DNA of 37,613 bases from Staphylococcus rostri (GCF_002902145.1 NZ_PPRF01000030.1:1-37613); one strand, 5' to 3'. Positions 9,217 through 18,386 are shown, counted from the stretch's first letter. The notes: generated by a model not told the origin, from the letters alone. Translations and numbers: made by a program.

Positions 9217-10416
9217 CTATTCTGTCAAAAGACCTGCCTGTTCCAGAAATGCGCGCTCATAGTCTGCAATGGTTTCATCACTGTCGGCGTGCCAAATACA
9301 ACCGAATCGTGAATCGACATGGTGGTCTGTGTACCAATCGCCGTCATAGTACGAGAGTGGAAAGAGTACGCCTTTTTGAATAAACGTTTTGATTGTTTCA
9401 TGAAAACGTTCATTGTCACCTTTCGCAACGTAGCTATAAAATTTATGATGCGATCCTTCTAATTCTGAAGCGAGCAACAACATACTCGTCGAACCATTTT
9501 GACGATAATTTAAATCAATCGCATACACGTCGCCATCTGCATCTTCTAAAATATCAAAACCTGCGATACCAATAAAACCGAGTTCCACTGCCTTTTTCAT
9601 TAATGCATAGCCTGCATCAATAACCGCTTGTGGCACGTGCTGGGCATTGATATTCCCCTTGTAAAAACCATATTCGTTCGTCAATTGTTTCGCGGCTCCA
9701 AGGTAGATAATCCCTTTATCCGGATGTTGCGCAAATTGCACACAGTAGTTACCTACCGCTTCTACACATTGTTCGATAATCAAAGTATCCGTTGCTTCCT
9801 CCGCTTTTTTCACACGTACAATCGCTTGTTCTAACTCGTCTTGTGTATAACAAATCATGACACCGTAACCACCTGCTGTCGGCAATTCGTCACCCGGCTT
9901 AATAACGACAGGCAATGGCCAGTTGCGTACGACCTGTTCAAATTCTTCAAATTCAACGACTTCACGGCGTGGCAAATATTTACCTTCTGTCCATTCCGGA
10001 ATTTTAGATTTGTTATTGAGGTCTACAAACGTCTGCTTATCCATCGCATACTGCTCTGCCGGTACTAAGTTCTCACCGTGCACATATTGAAAGTAAATCT
10101 TGCGTCCTTCGTCTTTAGACAACCGTTGTAATAACGTTTCATACGATGTTTGGTCCTTAAAATAATACAGATTATCAGGAATTGAATGGTCGACTAAAGC
10201 AAATAGTTGTGCAAGTTTATCCGTAACACTTGCTTCATGCACGATGACCGGCATATCTGCAATTAATAGCTCTCTCGCAGATAAAAAGTTCGATTGATGT
10301 TCATCCGGCTCCAACCACGGATTCGAAATGTATGACGGTCGAGATGAATAAATAACGTCATCATCATATAATTGTGCCATTGTGATATCCGGGTATTTGT
10401 TCTTTACATCGGTCAT
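9217..10416 (-). CDS. ATP-grasp superfamily ligase, substrate unknown
   Basis: ATP-grasp enzymes join a carboxylate to an amine or thiol through an acyl-phosphate. The 399-residue protein has the expected core: LPVVIKPGDELPTAGGYGV (about 168-186, with the ATP-contacting lysine), LIIEQCVEAVGNYCVQF (about 212-228), and the metal/ATP site GFIGIAGFDIL...AIDLNYRQNGST (about 280-310), where Asp301 and Asn303 are likely Mg ligands. The flanking N- and C-terminal parts are family-specific and unfamiliar to me. Its ATG overlaps the stop of the upstream M20 gene (ATGA), so the two are translationally coupled and share the SAM riboswitch. A peptide- or amide-forming role opposite the M20 hydrolase is inference. 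Confidence 0.8.
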   Translation of the reverse strand: MTDVKNKYPDITMAQLYDDDVIYSSRPSYISNPWLEPDEHQSNFLSARELLIADMPVIVHEASVTDKLAQLFALVDHSIPDNLYYFKDQTSYETLLQRLSKDEGRKIYFQYVHGENLVPAEQYAMDKQTFVDLNNKSKIPEWTEGKYLPRREVVEFEEFEQVVRNWPLPVVIKPGDELPTAGGYGVMICYTQDELEQAIVRVKKAEEATDTLIIEQCVEAVGNYCVQFAQHPDKGIIYLGAAKQLTNEYGFYKGNINAQHVPQAVIDAGYALMKKAVELGFIGIAGFDILEDADGDVYAIDLNYRQNGSTSMLLLASELEGSHHKFYSYVAKGDNERFHETIKTFIQKGVLFPLSYYDGDWYTDHHVDSRFGCIWHADSDETIADYERAFLEQAGLLTE

Positions 10417-11597
10417 AATAATTGCTCCCTTAATAATTGGTGTTCATGTTGAATCTTCTTAAGGTGCTCTGTATCTTCAATTAATCTTGCGCCCATCAAC
10501 GCAATGATTTTTGCGCCTTTGATGAGTGCTTTATCTCCCATTGGGCTTGCGGCTGCTTCTCTAAAACGATGCGTATGTCCTACTAAGCTGCGTGGTCCAA
10601 TCTTAACGTGCGGATGAATCGTTGGCACGACATGACTGACGTTACCAGTGTCTGTTGAACCAAAGCCAAAGTCATCATGACTCACTTCTTCGCCTAGTTC
10701 TTCTGCATAGGTTTCAAACAATTCGTCTAACAATGGTGCTTTAATAAATTCATTCACACCATTTTGAATCGGACCAAATTCATAATTACAGCCTGCCTGT
10801 AACGCTGCACCTTTCGCAATATCGTGTACGCGCTCTGTTAAAACATCTAAAGACTTACGTGTTGTGCCACGTGTGTAGAAACGGGCATGTGTAAAGTCAG
10901 GAATAATGTTCGCCGCTTTACCACCATCTAGTATCACACCGTGAACACGTTCTGACGGCTGAATATGTTGGCGTAATTGTGCGATACCATTGAAGAAACT
11001 TAACATTGCATCCAGCGCATTGCGTGCTTCATACGCATTTTCGGAAGCGTGCGCACTACGTCCAAAGAACTTAATGTCTAACACGTCTACTGCTAATGTG
11101 TGAATCGTTGGGTACGTTTCGTTGCCTGGATGAATCATTAAAGCAACATCGACGTCAATCAGTCCTTCTTTCACATATGAAGCTTTTGCGGAACCATTTT
11201 CCCCACCTTCTTCTGCCGGACAACCGTACACGACAACTGTACCGCCGATCTCATCAACGACTTGCTTCAATGCCACACCTGCCAGCACGCTTGATGTTCC
11301 AATAATATTGTGACCACATGCGTGTCCTAACCCTGGTAATGCATCATATTCTGCTAAAAAGCCAATTTTTGGTCCCGGCTTATCTGATTGATATGTTGCG
11401 ATAAAGCCTGTCGCATGACCAGCTATATCACGTTTCACTTCAAAATCATTGCGCTTTAAATGGTCAATGAGCAAACGCGATGCAAACAACTCTTCGTTAC
11501 CCAATTCTGGACGCTCATGTATTTGATGACTCATATCTAAGTAGTGAAGCCTATTATTATCTATATAATCTAAAATTTTCTGTTTTACTGTAACCAA
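10413..11597 (-). CDS. hmrA: M20 family metal-dependent amidohydrolase (HmrA/PM20D2-like)
   Basis: M20 enzymes hydrolyse amide bonds of N-acyl amino acids or dipeptides with two zinc ions. The 394 residues carry all expected metal ligands: LAEYDALPGLGHACGHN (Cys94/His96 region), CPAEEGGENGSAK (Glu129-Glu130), MIHPGNE (His156) and a C-terminal GHTHRFREAA. EYDALPG-GHACGHN places it in the AbgB/PM20D2 subgroup. In S. aureus the homologue is HmrA, linked to methicillin resistance when overexpressed. The start is a TTG at 11597, with AGGAG 9 bases upstream; no ATG fits. It is the first gene after the SAM riboswitch, so it is probably repressed when SAM is plentiful. It overlaps the ATP-grasp gene by 4 bases. 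Confidence 0.85.
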   Translation of the reverse strand: MVTVKQKILDYIDNNRLHYLDMSHQIHERPELGNEELFASRLLIDHLKRNDFEVKRDIAGHATGFIATYQSDKPGPKIGFLAEYDALPGLGHACGHNIIGTSSVLAGVALKQVVDEIGGTVVVYGCPAEEGGENGSAKASYVKEGLIDVDVALMIHPGNETYPTIHTLAVDVLDIKFFGRSAHASENAYEARNALDAMLSFFNGIAQLRQHIQPSERVHGVILDGGKAANIIPDFTHARFYTRGTTRKSLDVLTERVHDIAKGAALQAGCNYEFGPIQNGVNEFIKAPLLDELFETYAEELGEEVSHDDFGFGSTDTGNVSHVVPTIHPHVKIGPRSLVGHTHRFREAAASPMGDKALIKGAKIIALMGARLIEDTEHLKKIQHEHQLLREQLL

Positions 11598-11617
11598 AAG
11601 AAAAAGCTCCTTTCAAA

Positions 11618-11683
11618 ATAAAAAAATTACCAACATCGACATAACGCAATATTTATCAAGTGCGGTATGTACAAAGTTGATAA
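11618..11683 (-). terminator. riboswitch-controlled terminator upstream of hmrA
   Basis: TTATCAAC (from 11683) pairs with GTTGGTAA (to 11627), extended by ACATA/TATGT inside, and is followed by TTTTTTT just before the hmrA ribosome site. It is the expression platform of the SAM-I riboswitch. Confidence 0.75.
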
Positions 11684-11700
11684 CATTTTGTCCATGTCAT

Positions 11701-11799
11701 TTATCTGTCAGCAATCTCGCTGTTGGAATTAGCACCTTTATCGTCATCGATCAGGTTGCAGGGTTTCACAGGGCCAAGTCCCTCCACCACTCTTGATAA
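11701..11799 (-). promoter_or_regulatory. SAM-I riboswitch (S box)
   Basis: The minus strand from 11799 reads like the canonical S box. The P1 stem is TTATC/GATAA (11795-11799 with 11701-11705). Conserved cores are AAGAGTGGTGGAGGGACT, GGCCCTGTGAAACCC, GCAACC, and AAAGGTGCTAATTCC. In known S boxes, SAM binding favours the downstream terminator. It points at hmrA and the ATP-grasp gene, away from luxS. Confidence 0.95.
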
Positions 11800-11982
11800 A
11801 TTATTATTTAATTATTACTCATTCTATCGGATTTATAATCATTTGTCATGTGATTTTGTCGATATTTTCAAAATTTTCTTCGGTATTTTGCATTAATCCG
11901 CTTTCATCAATCGAGCAGTCCCCTTTTACTTTCTGAGGAATATGATAGAATAACGTTAAATAACAAAGGAGGCGCTACTATT

Positions 11983-12450
11983 ATGCCAAAAATGAATGTC
12001 GAAAGTTTTAACTTAGATCACACGAAGGTTGTGGCACCCTATATTCGTCTAGCAGGAAAAATGACTGGTGCCAATGGAGATGAAATTCATAAATACGATA
12101 TTCGCTTCAAGCAACCAAACAAAGAACATATGGATATGCCAGGTTTACACTCACTAGAACACTTAATGGCAGAAAATATCCGTAACCATACAGATAAAGT
12201 TGTCGATTTAAGTCCAATGGGTTGTCAAACTGGCTTCTATGTATCGTTCATCAACCATGATAACTACGATGATGTGTTAGATATTGTTGAGAAAACAATT
12301 CATGATGTGCTTAATGCGACAGAAGTGCCTGCCTGTAACGAAGTACAATGTGGCTGGGCTGCTTCTCACTCATTAGAAGGTGCCAAAGTCATCGCTCAAG
12401 CATTCTTAGACAAACGCGATCAATGGCATGATGTGTTTGGTGAAGGCTAA
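11983..12450 (+). CDS. luxS: S-ribosylhomocysteine lyase
   Basis: LuxS splits S-ribosylhomocysteine, from the activated methyl cycle, into homocysteine and the precursor of autoinducer-2. The 155-residue protein has the zinc site HSLEH (His56, His60) and Cys123 in [10 protein letters not shown], and the catalytic cysteine in [10 protein letters not shown] (Cys81). The length is standard for staphylococci. AAGGAGG lies before the ATG. It is divergent from the SAM-riboswitch operon and ends at its own terminator, so it is probably monocistronic. Confidence 0.98.
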   Translation: MPKMNVESFNLDHTKVVAPYIRLAGKMTGANGDEIHKYDIRFKQPNKEHMDMPGLHSLEHLMAENIRNHTDKVVDLSPMGCQTGFYVSFINHDNYDDVLDIVEKTIHDVLNATEVPACNEVQCGWAASHSLEGAKVIAQAFLDKRDQWHDVFGEG

Positions 12451-12462
12451 AACATGATAAAT

Positions 12463-12498
12463 AAAAACACGGATGCGTCTCTGCACCCGTGTTTTTTT
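12463..12498 (+). terminator. luxS terminator
   Basis: The stem AAACACGG-TGC/GCA-CCGTGTTT is followed by seven T, 13 bases after the luxS stop. Confidence 0.9.
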
Positions 12499-12550
12499 GG
12501 GAGTGGGACGGGAATCTCATTTATCAAAAAAGATTCCGTCGTCCCATCCC
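12499..12550. repeat. family B repeat, first hairpin only
   Basis: GGGAC and GGAATCT pair with AGATTCC and GTCCC around a TCATTTATC loop. This matches the left hairpin of the family B elements at 14391 and 20025. Lying between convergent genes, it could also end transcription of the minus-strand DoxX gene. Confidence 0.65.
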
Positions 12551-12557
12551 TGTTTAT

Positions 12558-12911
12558 TTATAGCTTACGTATCCATGCCATTAAAACGAACTGTAATGGC
12601 AAGCGACCGTATAATGCTGTTTTAGACATTTCTTTATCGCCAAGTGGTAATTGATGACGTGCCATATAAATATTCGCTGGGAAGACCGCCCATAAGAAAG
12701 CAATCATCGCGTGTTTGAACCAATAACCTGGTTTCTTCAAGGCAAGTCCGATACCAAATATTAACTCCATTACACCGGTAATCCACACAATTTCCCTTTT
12801 AAATGGTAAATAATGCGGTACGATATTGCGGAAATTGCGTTCTTTCTTAAAGTGCATATAGCCTGCACCCGTAAATAAAATTGCCAACAATTGTCGACCA
12901 ATCCATTTCAT
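12558..12911 (-). CDS. DoxX-like small membrane protein
   Basis: The 117-residue protein shows about four hydrophobic segments (near residues 5-20, 42-58, 66-85, 97-113) and the DoxX-type layout: LLAILFTGAGYMHFKK at the start, then GVMELIFGIGLAL and AIFLWAVFP-like helices. DoxX-type proteins are often linked to redox functions, but this one's role is unknown. A TTG three codons upstream is possible, but AAAGGA fits the ATG at 12911 (9 bases). It begins 14 bases after the pdp stop and so is probably cotranscribed with pdp. Confidence 0.75.
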   Translation of the reverse strand: MKWIGRQLLAILFTGAGYMHFKKERNFRNIVPHYLPFKREIVWITGVMELIFGIGLALKKPGYWFKHAMIAFLWAVFPANIYMARHQLPLGDKEMSKTALYGRLPLQFVLMAWIRKL

Positions 12912-12925
12912 TGCATTCAATCCTT

Positions 12926-14227
12926 TTATTTCGTAATAATTTCATGGATCAGTGTTGGTACTTCACCATGTTCGCTAATTGTAATATTATCATACAATTT
13001 TGCTTTCACTTGTTCAACGTCTTCTTGGTTCGCATAGATTGTTAATAGTGATTCGCCTTCTTCAACAGCGTCGCCCACTTTTTTGTTTAAGACAAGTCCA
13101 ACTGCTAAGTCGATTGTGTCTTCTTTCGTTTGACGTCCTGCACCTAACATCATAGACGCGATACCAATTTCATTTGCAATCATTTCAGATACGACACCTG
13201 ATTGTTTCGCAGGTAATTCAAATGTGTATTTTGCAGTCGGTAACTTAGATGGATCATCTACAACAGATGCATCTCCGCCTTGATTACTTAAGAACACTTT
13301 GAATTTCTCAAGTGCTTTACCATTATCAATGACACCTTGTAACATTTCACGTGCTTCTTCTAATGTCTCAGCTTTTTCTGCTAACACAACCATTTGTGAA
13401 CCAAGTGTTAACACTAATTCTGTTAAATCTTCTGGGCCTTCACCTTTAAGCGTATCAATCGCTTCTTTCAATTCAAGTGCGTTACCAATTGCACGGCCTA
13501 ATGGTTGACTCATATCAGAGATAATCGCCATTGTGTTACGGCCCACTTGGTTACCAATTTTAACCATCGCATTCGCTAATTGTTCAGCGTCTTCAACCGT
13601 CTTCATAAATGCACCATTACCTGTTTTAACATCCAGTACAATTGCGTCTGCACCTGCTGCAATTTTTTTACTCATAATTGATGATGCAATTAATGGAATA
13701 GAATTTACCGTACCCGTTACATCACGTAATGCATAGATTTTCTTGTCTGCTGGTGTTAAGTTACCAGTTTGACCGATAACCGCAAGTTGATCTTCATTCA
13801 CTAACTTAATAAAGTCATCTTCAGAAATTTCAACATGGAACCCTTCAACCGCTTCTAACTTATCAATCGTGCCACCTGTATGACCTAATCCACGACCACT
13901 CATCTTAGCAACCGGAATATCCAATGCTGCTACTAATGGTGCCAATACAAGTGTTGTTGTATCACCTACACCACCTGTTGAGTGCTTGTCGACTTTAATC
14001 CCTTTAATATCTGAGAGATCGATTTGATCACCAGATTCAACCATCGCCATTGTTAAGTCCGCGCGCTCTTCATCTGTCATATCTTGGAAGAAAATCGCCA
14101 TCGCTAAACTCGACATTTGGTAATCCGGAATATCACCTTTCGTATAGCCATCCACAAAAAACTTAATCTCTTCCGTTGTTAATGCATGGCCGTCTCTTTT
14201 TTTTGCGATAATGTCTACCATTCTCAT
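12926..14227 (-). CDS. pdp: pyrimidine-nucleoside phosphorylase
   Basis: Pdp splits uridine, thymidine and deoxyuridine with phosphate into base and (deoxy)ribose-1-phosphate. The 433-residue protein matches S. aureus Pdp in length and sequence: [13 protein letters not shown] start, [20 protein letters not shown] (phosphate site, about 80-100), [13 protein letters not shown] (about 108-120), [13 protein letters not shown]. The ATG at 14227 follows GAGGAG; the 19 upstream codons are dropped. It is probably in an operon with the DoxX-like gene. deoD is divergent on the other side. Confidence 0.97.
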   Translation of the reverse strand: MRMVDIIAKKRDGHALTTEEIKFFVDGYTKGDIPDYQMSSLAMAIFFQDMTDEERADLTMAMVESGDQIDLSDIKGIKVDKHSTGGVGDTTTLVLAPLVAALDIPVAKMSGRGLGHTGGTIDKLEAVEGFHVEISEDDFIKLVNEDQLAVIGQTGNLTPADKKIYALRDVTGTVNSIPLIASSIMSKKIAAGADAIVLDVKTGNGAFMKTVEDAEQLANAMVKIGNQVGRNTMAIISDMSQPLGRAIGNALELKEAIDTLKGEGPEDLTELVLTLGSQMVVLAEKAETLEEAREMLQGVIDNGKALEKFKVFLSNQGGDASVVDDPSKLPTAKYTFELPAKQSGVVSEMIANEIGIASMMLGAGRQTKEDTIDLAVGLVLNKKVGDAVEEGESLLTIYANQEDVEQVKAKLYDNITISEHGEVPTLIHEIITK

Positions 14228-14390
14228 GATAATTCTCCTCTTCTCTCTTAATCTATTTAAATGGCGTATTTGTAAACACACCATTCATCATGTAAGCCTT
14301 TTCTATTCTATTATAAATGATTCTATTGCATTTGATAAATATTATGAGTTATAAATCGTAAAAATTTTGATTTCTATTTTTCACAGATCA

Positions 14391-14547
14391 GGGCGTGAGA
14401 CAGGTAGTGGGACAGGAATCTTATTTTTCTAAAAAGATTCCGTTGTCCCCCCGGCAAGGCTGAGTATGTGTGATAAAGATTGAACAGCGTAATTTCACGC
14501 CAGTCAGCTATTGCCCCCTACATTAATACTCACACTTAAATTGAATA
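14391..14547 (+). repeat. dispersed intergenic repeat, family B, full copy
   Basis: The first hairpin (GGGACAGGAATCTT / AAGATTCC-GTTGTCCC) is followed by a CAAGGCTGAGTATG block, TTTCACGCCAGTCAGCTATTG, and TAATACTCACACTTAAATTG. The same block order recurs at 20025 and 21424, always in + orientation. The element fills much of the gap between pdp and deoD. Confidence 0.75.
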
Positions 14548-14690
14548 TTGCTTATAATGTCTCCGCTACTATGCCTAGCAAGATTTGTGTCAACTTATAC
14601 ATCACTTGTCACGCACATTGTTAATATTCGACTTAGACACATTTCTAGGGTTGAGACAAAGCCGCTAGTCCCTTTCATTTCACTCCTTAA

Positions 14691-14719
14691 TCGACATTTC
14701 AGAGCAGGTCTGTTATCTT
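14691..14719 (+). promoter_or_regulatory. probable deoD promoter
   Basis: TCGACA and TATCTT are separated by 17 bases, about 40 bases upstream of the deoD start. The -35 box is good and the -10 box fair. Confidence 0.45.
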
Positions 14720-14759
14720 TAAGGTAATCCATAAAAATATATTCAAGGAGCTGTTTGTT

Positions 14760-15470
14760 ATGACACAAGGTACACCACATATTCAACCAAACGGAACAAA
14801 AATTGCTAAGACGGTATTAATGCCAGGCGATCCATTACGCGCAAAATATATTGCTGATAACTTCTTAGAAAATGTAGAACAGTTCAATGAAGTACGTAAT
14901 ATGTTCGGTTACACAGGCACATACAAAGGAAAAGAAGTCTCTGTCATGGGTTCAGGTATGGGGATTCCAAGTATCGGTATCTATTCTTACGAGCTATACA
15001 ACTTTTTCGATGTAGACACAATCATCCGCATCGGTTCTTGTGGCGCAATGCAAGAAGATATTCAACTTTACGACATCATCATTGCACAAGGTGCGTCTAC
15101 AAACTCAAACTTTGTTGATCAATATCAAATCCCAGGTAACTTTGCACCACTTGGCGACTTTGATTTAATCGTCAAAGCGAAAGAAAAAGCGGATGCGATT
15201 GGCGCACGTTCACATGTAGGTAACGTATTATCTTCAGACACATTCTACAATGCCAATGCCGACTTCAACCAAAAATGGGTTGACATGGGTATCTTAGGTG
15301 TGGAAATGGAATCTGCAGGTTTATACTTAAATGCCATCCAAGCAGGTAAAAAAGCATTAGGTATCTTCACAGTATCAGACCACTTATTACGTGACGAAGC
15401 AACAACAGCAGAAGAACGTCAAAACTCATTTACACAAATGATGGAAGTTGCACTTGAAATTGCTGAGTAA
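14760..15470 (+). CDS. deoD: purine-nucleoside phosphorylase, DeoD type
   Basis: DeoD converts purine (deoxy)ribonucleosides and phosphate to the base and (deoxy)ribose-1-phosphate. The 236 residues are typical of the hexameric DeoD family: VLMPGDPLRAKYIA (phosphate-binding Gly/Arg, about 20-33), MGSGMGIPSIGIYSYEL, RIGSCGAM (about 87-94), GVEMESAGLY (about 180-189) and the catalytic Asp in TVSDHLLRDE. AAGGAG lies before the ATG. It is divergent from pdp. deoC, which lies with these genes in S. aureus, is not found here. Confidence 0.97.
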   Translation: MTQGTPHIQPNGTKIAKTVLMPGDPLRAKYIADNFLENVEQFNEVRNMFGYTGTYKGKEVSVMGSGMGIPSIGIYSYELYNFFDVDTIIRIGSCGAMQEDIQLYDIIIAQGASTNSNFVDQYQIPGNFAPLGDFDLIVKAKEKADAIGARSHVGNVLSSDTFYNANADFNQKWVDMGILGVEMESAGLYLNAIQAGKKALGIFTVSDHLLRDEATTAEERQNSFTQMMEVALEIAE

Positions 15471-15487
15471 TCCTTCATATTAAAGAT

Positions 15488-15537
15488 AATCCCCTTAATC
15501 ATTAGCGTACATGCCTGATGATTAGGGGGATTTTTTT
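15488..15537 (+). terminator. deoD terminator
   Basis: ATCCCC-TTAATCAT pairs with ATGATTAG-GGGGAT and is followed by seven T. It ends right at the stop of the convergent ribokinase gene and may serve both. Confidence 0.9.
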
Positions 15538-15538
15538 G

Positions 15539-16435
15539 TCATGCTTTTTTCTCAAGCGCTGCGTCAACCGTTTCACGTGCTGGAATGCCACCTTGTGCAC
15601 CTAATGCCCTTACCGCAAAGCTCGACGCCATGTTCGCAAACTGTAATGCGGACGCCAGCGATTGTCCCTCACTTAATGCCACCGCTAACGCACCGTTGAA
15701 CGTATCTCCTGCACCTGTTGTATCTACAACCTCACACGGATATGACGGCACCATATGGCGTGCGTCATCATCATAGTACGTCGCACCTTCTGCACCTAAC
15801 GTCACGATCAACTTTTGCGGGTACTGTGCTAACGCCTCGTCCATGCCCACATCAAATAATTGACGACATTCACTTTCGTTTGGCGTTAAATAAGCCACTT
15901 GCTCGATTAACTTCTGTTCAAGCGGACGATACGGTGCTGGGTTCAATATCACCTGCATGCCAAGGTCAGCCGCTTTCTCAATTACTACCGCAACCGTCTC
16001 AGCTGGAATCTCTTGTTGCATCACAATAATATCGCCACGTTCAAATCGCTCTAATATCGGTAGTACAACTTCAGGCAAAATATGATTGTTCGCTGCCGGT
16101 ACAAAGATAATACGATTGTCTTGTTCATACAACGTAATATGCGCTGTACCTGAATGTTCGCCCTCAATCTTCTGCATATACGTCGTGTTCACACCAAACT
16201 GTCTCAAATTATTAATAATCTTATTTCCAAACGCATCGTCACCGACCGCACCAATCATATAAACGTCACCATCTCGTTTTAACCGTGCAGCTGCTACTGC
16301 TTGATTCGCACCTTTACCACCCGGCGCCATCAGCAACGTCTCGCCTAAAACCGTTTCGCCTTGCTCAGGAATTACATCCGTCTGCACCGTCAAATCCATC
16401 GATGAACTACCGATAATTATAATGTTCTGTGTCAT
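15539..16435 (-). CDS. rbsK: ribokinase
   Basis: Ribokinase makes ribose-5-phosphate from ribose and ATP. The 298-residue PfkB-family protein has the N-terminal GGKGANQAVAAARL signature (about 38-51), NPAPYRP in the centre, and the anion-hole/catalytic motif DTTGAGDTFNGA (about 239-250, Asp the base). No ribose transporter gene is adjacent, so it probably serves internal pentose salvage alongside deoD and pdp (inference). It starts 13 bases after the stop of the DCC-family gene, implying a two-gene operon. Confidence 0.92.
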   Translation of the reverse strand: MTQNIIIIGSSSMDLTVQTDVIPEQGETVLGETLLMAPGGKGANQAVAAARLKRDGDVYMIGAVGDDAFGNKIINNLRQFGVNTTYMQKIEGEHSGTAHITLYEQDNRIIFVPAANNHILPEVVLPILERFERGDIIVMQQEIPAETVAVVIEKAADLGMQVILNPAPYRPLEQKLIEQVAYLTPNESECRQLFDVGMDEALAQYPQKLIVTLGAEGATYYDDDARHMVPSYPCEVVDTTGAGDTFNGALAVALSEGQSLASALQFANMASSFAVRALGAQGGIPARETVDAALEKKA

Positions 16436-16448
16436 GACTGCTACCTCT

Positions 16449-16832
16449 CTATTCTATGAAAAATGATTGCTCGTCAGCAGTAGGTTGCGCCCACGTTGTT
16501 GACCATAGCTTATCTCTATTATTCGCAAAACAACGATAGCCCATATCTCGCAATGGTTTCGGAATACTCCATAACAGCACACCTAACCATTTATGACGGC
16601 CTAACGCACCTAACATTTGTACAATAGCTGTCGATTCGAACGTCAATTGCGCACCACGTTGTAAAATGACGCTATTTTTCGATGCGACTTCTGGATGTTG
16701 CGCGACTAATGCATCACCTGCATCGCTTTTCAGCGGGACAAATTGATAACTGCGCGGCAATCCATGACGAATGAGCCAAATCGCATAGTTATAGCAATAA
16801 TTGCAGTTACTATCATAATAAATAATTGGCAT
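16449..16832 (-). CDS. DCC/DUF393 family thiol-disulfide oxidoreductase-like protein
   Basis: The family shares a thioredoxin-like fold with an N-terminal CxxC. This 127-residue protein opens MPIIYYDSNCNYCYNYA, giving Cys9-x-x-Cys12. It continues with FVPLKSDAGDAL and a central STAIVQMLGALG helix, as in other DCC proteins. The rest contains a hydrophobic LGVLLWSIPKPLRDMGY stretch. GAGGTGA sets the ATG at 16832; the ATG 14 codons earlier lacks a site. It is cotranscribed with rbsK. The redox substrate is unknown. Confidence 0.8.
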   Translation of the reverse strand: MPIIYYDSNCNYCYNYAIWLIRHGLPRSYQFVPLKSDAGDALVAQHPEVASKNSVILQRGAQLTFESTAIVQMLGALGRHKWLGVLLWSIPKPLRDMGYRCFANNRDKLWSTTWAQPTADEQSFFIE

Positions 16833-16908
16833 TTTGCTCACCTCACCCTCTATAGTAAACCTTACCCGTAACAATATAAATTAATATCCCTTATGCCAAA
16901 TTAACAAA

Positions 16909-16946
16909 GGGCAACAACGCCTCTATTACCGAGGAAATTGCTGCCC
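16909..16946 (-). terminator. terminator of the nhaC gene
   Basis: On the minus strand GGGCAGCAA pairs with TTGTTGCCC and CCTC with GAGG. The following stretch is TTTGTTAATTT. It lies 11 bases after the nhaC stop. Confidence 0.7.
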
Positions 16947-16956
16947 AAACATACGC

Positions 16957-18386
16957 TTATTGCATCGCATTTTGTTCTTTGAAATAAGTTTGTTCTTCTT
17001 GTGTCAGTTTTACAATTTTAAAGCCGATAAAGGCATAAATAATCGAAATAATTGGTACAACATAATTCAATATCGCAAATGGCGCATATTCATGTACGTG
17101 TACATTTAAGGTTGTTAAGATAAACACACCACACGTATTCCATGGTACAAAGACAGATGTTAACGTTCCGCCGTCTTCCAATGCACGTGATAAATTTTTC
17201 GGATGTAATCCTTTATCGATAAATGTCGACACGTACATACGTGACGTTACGATAATTGAAATGTATTGTTCTGAACATGATAAGTTTGTACCGAAACATG
17301 AAATAATTACTGAAGCGATCAAGCTACCTGTATTCTTCGCAAATTTCAATACAACCGCAATCAATGCCTTCAACATACCTGAATACTCAAGCAGACCCCC
17401 AAATGTCATCGCTACAAGTGTTAACGATATTGTATAGAACATTGACTCTAAACCACCACGGTTGAATAATTCATCAATCGTTTTGTTACCCGATTCCAAC
17501 ACATAACCTGTTTGTAGAGATTGTACAGCCGTCGCTAATGAATCGCCTTGTACAAAGATTTCTGTAAAAAATCCGAGTACTACCCCTAGCACAATCGCTG
17601 GAATGGCAGGTACTTTCAATGCAACCGCAATAATAACGATAAGCGGTACAACGAGTAACCACGGTGTGATGAAGAATGACTCATTAATCGCATGCATAAT
17701 GCTATCAATACGTCCGCGATTCAGATGGTCACTCCCATACATTTGACCGAGTATGAAAAAGGCAATCAAACTAATGATTAAGCCAGGTATTGTTGTATAG
17801 AACATATGCTTAATGTGATCAAACAAATCAACGTTCGTCAAACCTGACGCTAAGTTAGTCGTATCTGACAACGGGCTCATCTTATCACCAAAATATGCAC
17901 CTGAAATAACAGCACCGGCCACCATTCCTGGCGATAACCCCATACTAATACCGATACCCATTGATGCAACACCAACAGTTGCCATTGTTGACCATGAACT
18001 TCCGATAGCTAGTGACACAATACCACAAATCACAACAACAACTGCTAAAAAGTACGTTGGTGAAATCAATTTGAGTCCGTAGTAAATCATTGCTGCGACA
18101 ACACCGCTACCAATCCACGCACCTATGATGAGTCCTACAAGCATGATGATGACAACCGCTGGCAAAGCGTGTTTATCCCCTTATACATCATCTCTTCCAC
18201 TTCTTCCCATTCATAGCCGTGGCACATTGTAATAATAATCGCAACGGTTGTGCCGATAAGTAATGGAATGTGTGGTGCTTGTTGCAACTTTACAACCGTG
18301 TACAACATTGCTGCAATCATAATGCCAAGTGTCAAAAGTGCATACCAAACATTGATCTTTTTCTTCTGTCGTTTCTTACTATTCAA
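16957..18386 (-). pseudogene. nhaC: Na+/H+ antiporter of the NhaC family, interrupted by a one-base frameshift
   Basis: NhaC carriers exchange sodium for protons across the membrane. Two reading frames together make one antiporter. The first runs from a TTG at 18386 (GAGAGG 6 bases upstream) and encodes about 70 normal residues up to MYKGIN, then shifts into a nonsense tail ending at 18135. The second resumes with ALPAVVIIMLVGLIIGAWIG and runs to 16957. The family sequence needs ATA-AAA-CAC where the minus strand has ATAAACAC, so one A of a run is missing at 18172-18174. The second part has no ribosome site. It keeps the family motifs GSSWSTMATVGVA and GAYFGDKMSPLSDTTNLA. Restored length is about 476 residues. 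This is a true mutation, a phase switch or a sequencing error. Confidence 0.85.

Noticed and set aside
12454..12654. Plus-strand frame after luxS
   Set aside because: It covers the luxS terminator, a repeat hairpin and the 3' end of the DoxX gene.
15718..16029. 103-codon plus-strand frame opposite rbsK
   Set aside because: Antisense shadow of a complete ribokinase gene.
18135..18165. The two nhaC frames as separate overlapping genes
   Set aside because: The second frame lacks a ribosome site and starts mid-helix in the antiporter; adding one base joins them into the standard protein.
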